From Zoogloeaceae bacterium G21618-S1 (lineage in GTDB: Bacteria > Pseudomonadota > Gammaproteobacteria > Burkholderiales > Rhodocyclaceae), in assembly GCA_027214125.1 (NCBI GenBank), contig JAPWHF010000012.1, positions 1 through 64,000 on the forward strand: a stretch of 64,000 bases of DNA, written 5' to 3'. The notes under the pieces are model-generated. The model saw only the letters and a list, made by a program, of their open reading frames with translations, had not been told where the DNA came from and did not search any database. The position numbers were made by a program, and so were the translations under genes. This document shows, one piece after another, positions 8,890-16,951 of the stretch (the stretch's first letter is position 1; each line of letters starts with the position of its first letter).

Positions 8890-9774
8890 ATGCTCTCAAA
8901 CGCGCGCCAGTCGCTTTATTCAGCGCTGATTGCCATTGCCTGCGCGCTTGCGCTGGGCGCCCCCACTGCGAACGCGGACACCTCGGCACGCGAGGTCCTG
9001 CACAGCACCAGCGTCGAACGACGCGCCATGACACTGCTCGACCGCGCGGTCACCCATATCAAAGCCAAAGGCGAGGCCGGCACCGCCGCCTTCAACCACG
9101 GGCCGGAATTCATCGACCGTGACCTCTACACCTATGCGCTGAAGACCGACGGCACGTTTCTGGCCAGCGGCGGCGGCTCCGCAGCCCTGGTCGGGCAGAA
9201 TGTGCTGAACGAGGTCGACCTGAACGGCAAACCGTTCTTCCGCGAAATCATCGAGCAGGCCAAGACCTTTGGGGGGGGCCGCGTGGAATACCGCTGGTTT
9301 AACCCCGCAGACGCGCGGGGCGAGCCCAAGGTCGCCGTTTTTCGGGCGGTTGGCGATGTCATCGTCGCCGCGGGCTACTATCCGCCGCGCGCCACCGCCA
9401 TGCAGGCCAAGGTGCTCCTGCGCGATGCCGTCAACGCGATGGCCGCCAATCCGGAGGCCGCGCTGGACCACTTTCAGCGTCTGAACGGCCCGTTCATCCG
9501 CGATGACTTGTATGTCTTCGTCGTGCGTTTGAGCGACGGCGTCTTTCTCGCCCACGGCGCCACGCCTTCCCTGGTCGGCACCGATGCATATGAACTCATC
9601 AGCCCGGACGGGCACCACATCGTGCGTCGAATGGCCGAAATGGCCAAAAAGACGCAGGACGGCGAAACGGAATACGCCTGGCGCAATCCGGTCAGCGGCA
9701 AGGTGGAAACCAAGCACACCTACTTCAAGACGGTGGGCGACACGCTGGTGGCGGTGGGCTACTACCGTCGCTGA
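8890..9774 (+). CDS. Secreted tandem-Cache domain protein
   Basis: 294-aa exported protein with signal peptide at 1-29 (ending APTANA) followed by two homologous Cache-like sensor domains: about 35-165 (YTYALKTDGTFLASGG ... AGYYPPR) and about 170-294 (YVFVVRLSDGVFLAHG ... VGYYRR). No membrane anchor or signalling output follows, so it would be a free periplasmic ligand binder. The ATG at 8890 has SD AGGGAGA 8 bp upstream. It lies co-directionally behind the TRAP genes and convergent to the protease operon. It may bind the same substrate or feed a membrane sensor elsewhere; the function is unknown. Confidence 0.75.
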   Translation: MLSNARQSLYSALIAIACALALGAPTANADTSAREVLHSTSVERRAMTLLDRAVTHIKAKGEAGTAAFNHGPEFIDRDLYTYALKTDGTFLASGGGSAALVGQNVLNEVDLNGKPFFREIIEQAKTFGGGRVEYRWFNPADARGEPKVAVFRAVGDVIVAAGYYPPRATAMQAKVLLRDAVNAMAANPEAALDHFQRLNGPFIRDDLYVFVVRLSDGVFLAHGATPSLVGTDAYELISPDGHHIVRRMAEMAKKTQDGETEYAWRNPVSGKVETKHTYFKTVGDTLVAVGYYRR

Positions 9775-9797
9775 GCGCCGGCGACGGCCCAACCCCG

Positions 9798-10547
9798 TCA
9801 GTGAAGCAGCACGTTCAAGTACCGAACCGGGATCGCATAGCTGATCCCGGAGGGTTTGCTCAACACGTTTTCCTTGGTTTCTTTCACGAAGACCATGTTG
9901 AGCACGCCCAGCACGACGCCCGATTCCGGGTCAAACAGCGGGCTGCCGCTGTTGCCCGGATAGGCGGTCGCATCCAGTTGGTAGACCGAAAACGGATCAT
10001 TGCCCAGGCTGCGAATTTGCCGCGCGTTCAGTTCCCGCGCATTGCCCCGGGGAATACTGATCGGCGTAATCGCCGATACGATGCCACGATGCGTGGCAGG
10101 CTTGAGCCCCAGGGCGCTGCCAATCGGAAAGCCGGTAAAAGCCACCGACTGCCCCTCTTCGGCCTGGCCCGACGAAAGCACCAGCACCGGCAAGGCCGGA
10201 CCAACAATGCGCAGCGTGGCCAGGTCATGCGACGGATCGGAGCGCAGCTTTTCGGCCGAACGGACATTCGCCTTGTCACCCAACGGAATGGCCACGGCCA
10301 GGGTTTCTCGCCGGTTCGCATCCACACTCGCCGGCAGCACATGCGCGTTGGTGGCCACGGTCAGCCCGTCACCCACGACAAAACCCGTCCCCAAAAAGCG
10401 GAAGGCCGGGCTGCGGGTCGGCTCATACGTGCCAACAGCCACAATGGACGGCTTGACGCGCGAGACGGTTGCGGGCAAATCGGCGCGTGCCGACACGCTG
10501 ACAAGCATCATCAGCGCCGAGACGGCAAAACAGAGCCAGCGGCTCAT
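9798..10547 (-). CDS. Periplasmic trypsin-like (S1-family) serine protease
   Basis: 249-aa exported protease with signal peptide at 1-22 (ending ARA) and a complete triad: His69 in ATNAHVL, Asp108 in SHDLATL and Ser200 in PGNSGSPLF. No PDZ domain is present, so it is not a DegP homologue. The start at 10547 has SD AGGGA 8 bp upstream; the ATG at 10553 is too close to that site. It is the last gene of the seven-gene exopolysaccharide/PEP-CTERM operon, 12 bp after the transglycosylase gene. It may process exported PEP-CTERM or envelope proteins; substrate unknown. Confidence 0.85.
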   Translation of the reverse strand: MSRWLCFAVSALMMLVSVSARADLPATVSRVKPSIVAVGTYEPTRSPAFRFLGTGFVVGDGLTVATNAHVLPASVDANRRETLAVAIPLGDKANVRSAEKLRSDPSHDLATLRIVGPALPVLVLSSGQAEEGQSVAFTGFPIGSALGLKPATHRGIVSAITPISIPRGNARELNARQIRSLGNDPFSVYQLDATAYPGNSGSPLFDPESGVVLGVLNMVFVKETKENVLSKPSGISYAIPVRYLNVLLH

Positions 10548-10559
10548 GGGCATGCTCCC

Positions 10560-11468
10560 TTATCGGTCAGCCATGAACTGGGGCGCCATGACTGCAGACG
10601 ATTCAACCACACTCGCGTCGTAAGGATGCGTCTGCTCGCTGAAATAACCTTGAATTCGGGTCACGTAAGCCTGCGTCTCGGGGAACGGAGGTACGCCTTG
10701 ATAGCGCTCGACGGCGCCTTCACCCGCGTTGTAGGCGGCGGCAACCAATCGGACTTCACCCCGAAAATAGGCCAACAGCCAGCGCAAATAGGCCAGACCA
10801 CCGCGGATGTTCTGCGCCGGGTCATAGGCGTTGCGCACATTGAAACGTGCAGCCGTATCGGGAATCAGCTGCATCACGCCCATGGCGTTGCGCGGCGACA
10901 AGGCCAATGGGTTGAACGCCGACTCGGTCGATGCAATGGCCAGCGCAAAGCGAGCATCTACCCCGAACTCCGGTGCCGTGCGGGCCACCTGCAAAATGAT
11001 GGCGTGGCGATCGGCGGGCAGGCGGGCCATCAATCGGCCGACCAAGCCCTCGTCTTGCTCCCAGGTGGGCGCCAGCAAACACGCCGGCACGGCCCCCGTG
11101 TACGGGCCGGTATACCGCATCATGCGTTCAGCCTGCGGGTGAGAGAGCATCGACGCCATGGCGAACAGCGTGCCGGCGTAGGCGTCGTCGCGCTGCACAC
11201 CCCGCCCGTTGGCATACATCCAGCCCAGGGCGTACATGCCCTCCGCATTCCCCTGCCGGGCCGACTCGCAATAACACGCTGCGGCGCGCTCGGGCTCCCG
11301 TGGCACGCCTTCGCCATGCTCAAACGCCAGGCCGGCCTCGTGGAGATAGCCGGCGTGCTGGCTGAGTGCCGCCAGCTGCGCCGGCGACAGTGGCGGCTCG
11401 CCCGTGGCCGCCTGCACCGCGCTGCTCAGCGATAGCAGGGAAGCACACAGGACGATGGCGCGCCACAT
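10560..11468 (-). CDS. Lytic transglycosylase (SLT) with N-terminal Sel1-like repeats
   Basis: 302-aa exported protein: signal peptide at 1-21, two Sel1/TPR-like repeats (about 35-110; AFEHGEGVPREPERAA and ALGWMYANGRGV), then a C-terminal soluble-lytic-transglycosylase domain (about 155-290) with catalytic Glu182 in STESAFNP and the NAMGVMQLIP and AAYNAGEGAV motifs. It cleaves peptidoglycan with anhydromuramoyl formation, probably to open passage for polysaccharide or secretion machinery. The ATG at 11468 gives a clean signal peptide; a TTG at 11483 is an alternative that would overlap the preceding gene by 4 bp. Confidence 0.87.
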   Translation of the reverse strand: MWRAIVLCASLLSLSSAVQAATGEPPLSPAQLAALSQHAGYLHEAGLAFEHGEGVPREPERAAACYCESARQGNAEGMYALGWMYANGRGVQRDDAYAGTLFAMASMLSHPQAERMMRYTGPYTGAVPACLLAPTWEQDEGLVGRLMARLPADRHAIILQVARTAPEFGVDARFALAIASTESAFNPLALSPRNAMGVMQLIPDTAARFNVRNAYDPAQNIRGGLAYLRWLLAYFRGEVRLVAAAYNAGEGAVERYQGVPPFPETQAYVTRIQGYFSEQTHPYDASVVESSAVMAPQFMADR

Positions 11469-11479
11469 CGCCACATGCC

Positions 11480-12760
11480 TCAAAGGCGCCAGACGCGCAG
11501 GCCGGCATCGGCCAGCGCCGTGCGATCGAAGGCCGACTTGACGTCAATGAACACACCCTTGTCTTCGAGCACACCGGTCAATGTCGACAGCGACATCTCC
11601 GAATACTCCCGATGAGAGACGGTGGCCACCATGGCTTGCGCGCGGGGCAGATCAGCCCAGTCGACCAGCTTGACGCCGTATTCGTGCATGGCCTCGGCCG
11701 CCTCGGCCACCGGATCGTGCACCACCACGTCGCAGCCGAAACTCTGCAGCTCGCGGATGACATCGATGACTTTGCTGTTGCGCAGATCGGGGCAGTTTTC
11801 CTTGAAGGTCAGGCCCAGCACAATCACCTTGCAGCCCTTGATCGAGTGGCCAGCCTGGATCATCTGCTTGACCGTCTGCTCGGCCACATACTTGCCCATG
11901 CCGTCGTTGATACGCCGTCCGGCCCGGATCACTTCGGGGTGCAACCCAAGCATCTCGGCCTTGTGGGTCAGATAATAGGGATCAACGCCAATGCAGTGGC
12001 CGCCCACCAGACCGGGACGGAAAGGCAGAAAATTCCACTTGGTGCCGGCCGCTTCAAGCACGTCCAGCGTGTCGATACCGACTTCATGGAAAATCACCGC
12101 CAGCTCATTGATCAGGGCAATGTTCAGGTCGCGTTGGGTATTCTCGATGACCTTGGCGGCCTCGGCCACCTTGATGGTCGCGGCCGGATAGACGCCGGCG
12201 GTAATCACCGCACCGTATATTTCCTTCACCTTTTCGAGCGTCTCGGGCGTATCACCCGACACCACCTTGACGATCTTGGTGACCGTGCGCTCCTTGTCAC
12301 CCGGGTTGATCCGCTCCGGCGAGTAGCCGACGAAGAAGTCCTGCTTCCACTTGAGCCCCGAGGTCTGCTCGAGAATGGGAATGCAGACCTCTTCGGTGGC
12401 GCCCGGATAGACCGTGCTTTCGTACACGACGATCGCGCCCTTCTTGAGGTACTTGCCGACCGACGCCGACGACTTCTCAAGCGGCGTGAGATCCGGCTGC
12501 CGCGCCGCGTCGACCGGGGTCGGTACGGCCACAACGATAAAATCGGCCTCAGCGATCACGGACGGATCGGAATGACAGCTCAACTGGCTGGCGGCACGCA
12601 GGTCCTCGGAGCTGACTTCGCCCGTCGGATCACGGAAGTCGCGATACGCCGCGACCTTTTCCTTGGAGAGGTCAAAACCCAGCGTCTTGAACTTCTTGCC
12701 AAACTCAACGGCCAGTGGCAATCCGACATAGCCCAGCCCAATCACGGCAACGGTGGTCAC
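11480..12760 (-). CDS. tviB: UDP-sugar 6-dehydrogenase (TviB/WbpO type)
   Basis: 426-aa nucleotide-sugar dehydrogenase. It has the N-terminal NAD motif GLGYVGLP (8-15), VPTPVD (about 80-85), SPERINPG, the catalytic lysine in AAKVIENTQRD (about K203) and the catalytic cysteine C256 in GGHCIGVDPYYL. This variant resembles UDP-N-acetylhexosamine dehydrogenases of the WbpO/TviB group more than UDP-glucose dehydrogenase, so it should supply a UDP-N-acetyl-uronic acid for the polysaccharide made by this operon. The exact substrate cannot be read from sequence alone. Confidence 0.88.
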   Translation of the reverse strand: MTTVAVIGLGYVGLPLAVEFGKKFKTLGFDLSKEKVAAYRDFRDPTGEVSSEDLRAASQLSCHSDPSVIAEADFIVVAVPTPVDAARQPDLTPLEKSSASVGKYLKKGAIVVYESTVYPGATEEVCIPILEQTSGLKWKQDFFVGYSPERINPGDKERTVTKIVKVVSGDTPETLEKVKEIYGAVITAGVYPAATIKVAEAAKVIENTQRDLNIALINELAVIFHEVGIDTLDVLEAAGTKWNFLPFRPGLVGGHCIGVDPYYLTHKAEMLGLHPEVIRAGRRINDGMGKYVAEQTVKQMIQAGHSIKGCKVIVLGLTFKENCPDLRNSKVIDVIRELQSFGCDVVVHDPVAEAAEAMHEYGVKLVDWADLPRAQAMVATVSHREYSEMSLSTLTGVLEDKGVFIDVKSAFDRTALADAGLRVWRL

Positions 12761-12797
12761 GAATAATTTCCTTCTGAATCAGGGTGTAAATTATGGC

Positions 12798-15587
12798 TCA
12801 AAGCGTTTTACGAAGCGTGTTGGCTTCTTCGTAGAACCGGTTTCCGACCGGGTATTCCCCGGTCAATGCGTTCAGCACGGTACGCGCATCTTCCTTGCGC
12901 CCCGCCTTGATATAGGCTTTAGCCAGATTCAAGGAAATCATCGCAGCCTTGGGCGCGAGCTTGCTGGCTTTCTCGATCTTCTTGATTCCGGCCTCAACGC
13001 TGCCGCTCTCGACCTCGATCATCCCGACGGTATCCAGAATCGCTGAGTTCTCCGGCGCCAGTTCAAGTGCGCGTCGGCCGTACTCCAAGGCTTTCGGGTC
13101 TTTGTTCTGACTCGCAATCCACGCCAGATTGTTCAGCACCAAGGGCTTGTCCGGCACCATTTCATTCAGCTTCTTGTACAACGTGTAAGCCGGTGCCAGC
13201 CGCCCCGTCGTCAAGGAGTACTCAGCGATATAAGCGGTCATCGCCGTGTCGTTGGGGTTCGCCGCGAGCCAACTATCCGCCAGCTTGTCCGCTTCCTTGC
13301 CATTGTCGGTGCGTGCCAGCGCCGCATGCAACTTGACCGCTGTCTGCGAATTGGGCGTCAGGGCATGCGCCTTGCGGAACAGCGGCAAAGAAGCGGCCCA
13401 ATCGTTTTGCGAGACGTGGACATCACCCTCGAAGATATACCCCAGCCCCGACTCGGGCAGCTGCTTTTGAAGATCGCGCGACATCTTCAAGGCTTCGTCA
13501 AAGCGCTTGTCGTCGATCATGATGGAGATCAGAACGCGCTGCACTTCGAACAAATCCTGGCGCAAGGCCAAGGAGCGGCGCAGGTTGGCCTCGGCACTCT
13601 TGGGATCGCGATTCATGAACTGGGCACGCCCGAGATCCATAAACGCTTCAGCGTTTTCCGGCTCGAGAGACGCGCGCTTCTGGAATGCCGACACCGACTG
13701 CTGGACGTCGCCATTGGCAATCTGGGCATGCCCGAGAAGCTTGAGCACCGTCGGGTGTTCGGGCGAGAGCGATGCCGCTTCACGCGCCACAACCAGTGCT
13801 TCGGTCTTTCGCTGACTGCGCAGCAGGAAGTCGGCAAGCTGAAGTTTCGGCACCAGCAATGTCGGCGCGTTGCTCACCGCCTTGCGCAGGAGCGCTTCGA
13901 TGGTCTCAAAACTGCCCCCGGCTGCCTTCTCCAGCTCGGCTGACGCGAGATAGACATCGGCGCGCGTCGGCGCCGTCTCCAGAATCCGCTTGTAAATGGC
14001 GCGCGCTGCTTCGACCTTGCCATCACGGAAGTCGAGGCGCGCCAGATTGGTGGCCGCCGGCAGGAAATCCGGCTGGATTGCAAGTGCCTCTTCAAATGCC
14101 TTGCGCGCCCCCGGCAAATCCCCCTTGCCCAGCAAAATACCGCCGCGCAGGTTCTTTGCCAGCGGATTGTCCGGCATTTTCTTTTCAAGGATCGCCTGCG
14201 CGCTCAGTGCCTCGTCGAACTTGCGCTCGCGCAGCAGCGCGGTGACCCGTGCGAAGTCGGCATACCCACCGGTACTGTCCAGATCACTGGCCTTGCCAAG
14301 ATCCTTCAGCCCCTCCTGAACCTCGCCACCGGCAAGCCGGCTGATCCCAAGACGCGTCCGCGCGCGGGCATCGTCCGGCTGTTTCTCCACCTGTTTGGCA
14401 AAATAGGCTGACGATCTTTCAAAATCGCCGGCGAGCAGGTAAGCCTGCCCGGCCAGGGTAAGCACTTCTGACACATCGCCATGCGACTCGAGCAAAGGCT
14501 GCAGGGCTTCAATTGCCCGCGCGCCGTCGCGCTGCGCCAGATACGACATCACCAGCAAACGTCGGGCCACCGGATTGGCGTGGTTGGCCTCAAGCACCTT
14601 GTTGAGGTTGACCTGTGCCTGCAACTGGTCGTCCAGGCGGTAGAAGATGGAACCCGCCAACAGGCGCCCCGGTAGATACTCCGGCGCCAACTTGATCACT
14701 TCCTGGATGCCATCGCGGGCCTGCGGCAGACGATCTTCCAGGAAGTCGACATAGGCCTGCAGATACGTCACCACCGGCGACGCGCCAATGGCCGTCTTCA
14801 TCTCGGCCAGTTGCGTCTTGCCCTCATCAACGCGCTGCGTCTGGAGCAGTGTATTGACCAGGGCGAAACGATAATTGGCATCTTTGGGCTTGAGTGCAAT
14901 GGCCTTCTTCAGCGCCGCCAGACCGTCATCGAGCTGCCGGCGCGCAAACAGAATCTCGGCGCGCGTCGCATGTGCCTCGGGCACATCCGGCGACTTGGCC
15001 AACACGACCTCGATTGCCTTGAGCGCTTCGTCATACTTGGCATCCAGGGCCAGCACCCGGACCAGACCGACGCGGGCCAGCGCATTGTCCGGATTGGCCT
15101 TCAGCGCCTCATCATAATCGCGTGCGGCCTCGTCCCGATTGACGCCGATCTGCGCATCCCCCAAGACCGTCAACAAATCCGACAGCGCCTTGGGATCTTT
15201 CAGTGCCGTGCCGGTATAGGTCCGGATCACTTCCTCGCGCTGCCCTTGGCGCACCAGCGCTCGCGCCAGCATCGGCGTCACCAGCGATTCGTCGTAACCG
15301 AGACGGAGCGCAAGCTGCAATTCCTTGACTGCGCCCGCCATGTCGTCCTGGCCGTAATAGACCTTGCCCAGCAGATAGCGGGCCTCGGGCAAGTCGGGCT
15401 TTTCCTGCAAGGCATTCTTGAGCTGGATGACGGCAGCGCTGGCATCGTTTTTCTCAAGGTAGGCACGTGCCGAGGCGACCATTTCGTCGGGGCTGCTTCC
15501 ACACCCGGCCAACAAGGCTGCGGTCAGCAACAAGGTCATCAACCGGCTGGGCCGGACTCGGCGAGACTGGGTAAGCGCTAAAGGCAC
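12798..15587 (-). CDS. prsT: PrsT, XrtA/PEP-CTERM system TPR-repeat lipoprotein
   Basis: 929-aa lipoprotein with an Arg-rich N-terminus and lipobox LLAGC (Cys29), followed by about 20 tetratricopeptide repeats covering nearly the whole chain. The GTG start at 15587 has an excellent SD (AGGAGG, 7-bp spacing) embedded in the end of prsR; an internal ATG would leave too short a signal peptide. PrsT is the giant TPR partner of PrsK/PrsR in exopolysaccharide/PEP-CTERM loci and is thought to scaffold periplasmic assembly. It is 3 bp from prsR, so co-translated. Confidence 0.92.
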   Translation of the reverse strand: MPLALTQSRRVRPSRLMTLLLTAALLAGCGSSPDEMVASARAYLEKNDASAAVIQLKNALQEKPDLPEARYLLGKVYYGQDDMAGAVKELQLALRLGYDESLVTPMLARALVRQGQREEVIRTYTGTALKDPKALSDLLTVLGDAQIGVNRDEAARDYDEALKANPDNALARVGLVRVLALDAKYDEALKAIEVVLAKSPDVPEAHATRAEILFARRQLDDGLAALKKAIALKPKDANYRFALVNTLLQTQRVDEGKTQLAEMKTAIGASPVVTYLQAYVDFLEDRLPQARDGIQEVIKLAPEYLPGRLLAGSIFYRLDDQLQAQVNLNKVLEANHANPVARRLLVMSYLAQRDGARAIEALQPLLESHGDVSEVLTLAGQAYLLAGDFERSSAYFAKQVEKQPDDARARTRLGISRLAGGEVQEGLKDLGKASDLDSTGGYADFARVTALLRERKFDEALSAQAILEKKMPDNPLAKNLRGGILLGKGDLPGARKAFEEALAIQPDFLPAATNLARLDFRDGKVEAARAIYKRILETAPTRADVYLASAELEKAAGGSFETIEALLRKAVSNAPTLLVPKLQLADFLLRSQRKTEALVVAREAASLSPEHPTVLKLLGHAQIANGDVQQSVSAFQKRASLEPENAEAFMDLGRAQFMNRDPKSAEANLRRSLALRQDLFEVQRVLISIMIDDKRFDEALKMSRDLQKQLPESGLGYIFEGDVHVSQNDWAASLPLFRKAHALTPNSQTAVKLHAALARTDNGKEADKLADSWLAANPNDTAMTAYIAEYSLTTGRLAPAYTLYKKLNEMVPDKPLVLNNLAWIASQNKDPKALEYGRRALELAPENSAILDTVGMIEVESGSVEAGIKKIEKASKLAPKAAMISLNLAKAYIKAGRKEDARTVLNALTGEYPVGNRFYEEANTLRKTL

Positions 15588-15589
15588 GA

Positions 15590-16951
15590 TCAGGCCTCCT
15601 TCTTGATTCCGTATCGATTCATCAGGTCGTACAGCGTCGGCCGGCTGACGCCAAGCACTTCTGCTGCACGTGCAATATTTCCATTGACGCGCGACAACAC
15701 CTTGGTCACCGCCGAACGCTCGGCCGCTTCACGCACCTGGCGCAAATTCAGCACATCCAGGGCTTCTTCGACCGCATTCAGCCCCAGATCCTCTGCGGCA
15801 ACACGATTGCCATCAGCCATGATCACGGCGCGTTTTACGCAGTTTTCCAGTTCGCGCACATTTCCTGGCCACGGCTGTGCTTCAATCGCTGCGATCGCAT
15901 CGTCGGTCAGCCGCATGCTGCCCCGACCATTATCTTCGGCAAAGCGCTGCACGAAGGCATGCGCCAGCAAGCTCGCATCGCCCGGGCGATCACGCAAGGG
16001 CGGAATCTCGATCACGATCTCTGCCAGTCGATAATAGAGATCCTCACGGAACCGCCCCTCTTCGATCAAGCGTTTGAGATCCTGGTGTGTTGCGCACACG
16101 ACGCGGACATCCACCGGAATCTCGCTACGTCCACCGATTCGCTCAATGACGCGTTCTTGCAGAAATCGTAACAACTTTGCCTGCAAGGGCATGGGCAGGT
16201 CGCCAATTTCATCGAGAAACAGCGTCCCCTTGTCGGCCGTTTCGATCTTGCCCTGTGTCTGTTTGACTGCCCCGGTGAAAGCGCCTTTTTCATGACCGAA
16301 CAACTCGGCCTCAAGCAGGGCATCGGGAATGGCGGCGCAATTGATCGCGACAAAGCGCTGCTTGGAACGGGACGACAAGGCATGCAGCCCCCGCGCGATG
16401 ACTTCCTTGCCGGTGCCGCTTTCGCCGAACAAGGCGACGGTCACATTGTTTGCCGAGGCCACCTTTTCAACGGTGCGGCAGACCTTCAACATACCGGGGT
16501 CGCGGGTGAGCATACCGCTCATGGCCGAACCCCGCTCTTCTTGCAATCGAATATTTTCGCGCTGCAGATCGTAAAGCCGGAAGGCGCGATCGATCGTCAG
16601 CGTGAGAAACTCCGGTTCAAACGGCTTGGCAAAGAAATCGTAGGCGCCCATGCCAATTGCACGAACGGCATTTTCGCGGTCGTGCTGTCCGGTCAGGACG
16701 ACCACTTTCGTATCCGGCGCCAGGGCCAGCATCTCCTGCAGCAACTGAAAGCCTTCGCTCACCCCGTCGGGGTCCGGCGGCAGCCCCAGGTCCATGGTCA
16801 CGACAGGCGGCTCGTGCCGGCGCAGTTGGGCAATAGCGCTCTCGCGGTCGCTGGCCAGAACGGTTTCATAGTCGCCAAACGCCCAGCGCATCTGCTTTTG
16901 CAGTGCCGGGTCGTCCTCAACCACCATCAGAGTGCGTTGTTTCTCGGTCAT
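15590..16951 (-). CDS. prsR: PrsR, sigma-54-dependent response regulator of the PEP-CTERM system
   Basis: 453-aa NtrC-type activator. The receiver domain (1-125) has phospho-acceptor Asp54 (TMDLGLPP). The AAA+ domain (about 150-385) has Walker A GESGTGKE (176-183) and the sigma-54 contact loop GAFTGA (223-228). A C-terminal Fis-type helix-turn-helix (VLGVSRPTLYDLMNRYGI) is present. It is overlapped by 4 bp with prsK (ATGA), giving a translationally coupled two-component pair. It is expected to activate sigma-54 promoters of PEP-CTERM and exopolysaccharide genes. Confidence 0.95.
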   Translation of the reverse strand: MTEKQRTLMVVEDDPALQKQMRWAFGDYETVLASDRESAIAQLRRHEPPVVTMDLGLPPDPDGVSEGFQLLQEMLALAPDTKVVVLTGQHDRENAVRAIGMGAYDFFAKPFEPEFLTLTIDRAFRLYDLQRENIRLQEERGSAMSGMLTRDPGMLKVCRTVEKVASANNVTVALFGESGTGKEVIARGLHALSSRSKQRFVAINCAAIPDALLEAELFGHEKGAFTGAVKQTQGKIETADKGTLFLDEIGDLPMPLQAKLLRFLQERVIERIGGRSEIPVDVRVVCATHQDLKRLIEEGRFREDLYYRLAEIVIEIPPLRDRPGDASLLAHAFVQRFAEDNGRGSMRLTDDAIAAIEAQPWPGNVRELENCVKRAVIMADGNRVAAEDLGLNAVEEALDVLNLRQVREAAERSAVTKVLSRVNGNIARAAEVLGVSRPTLYDLMNRYGIKKEA

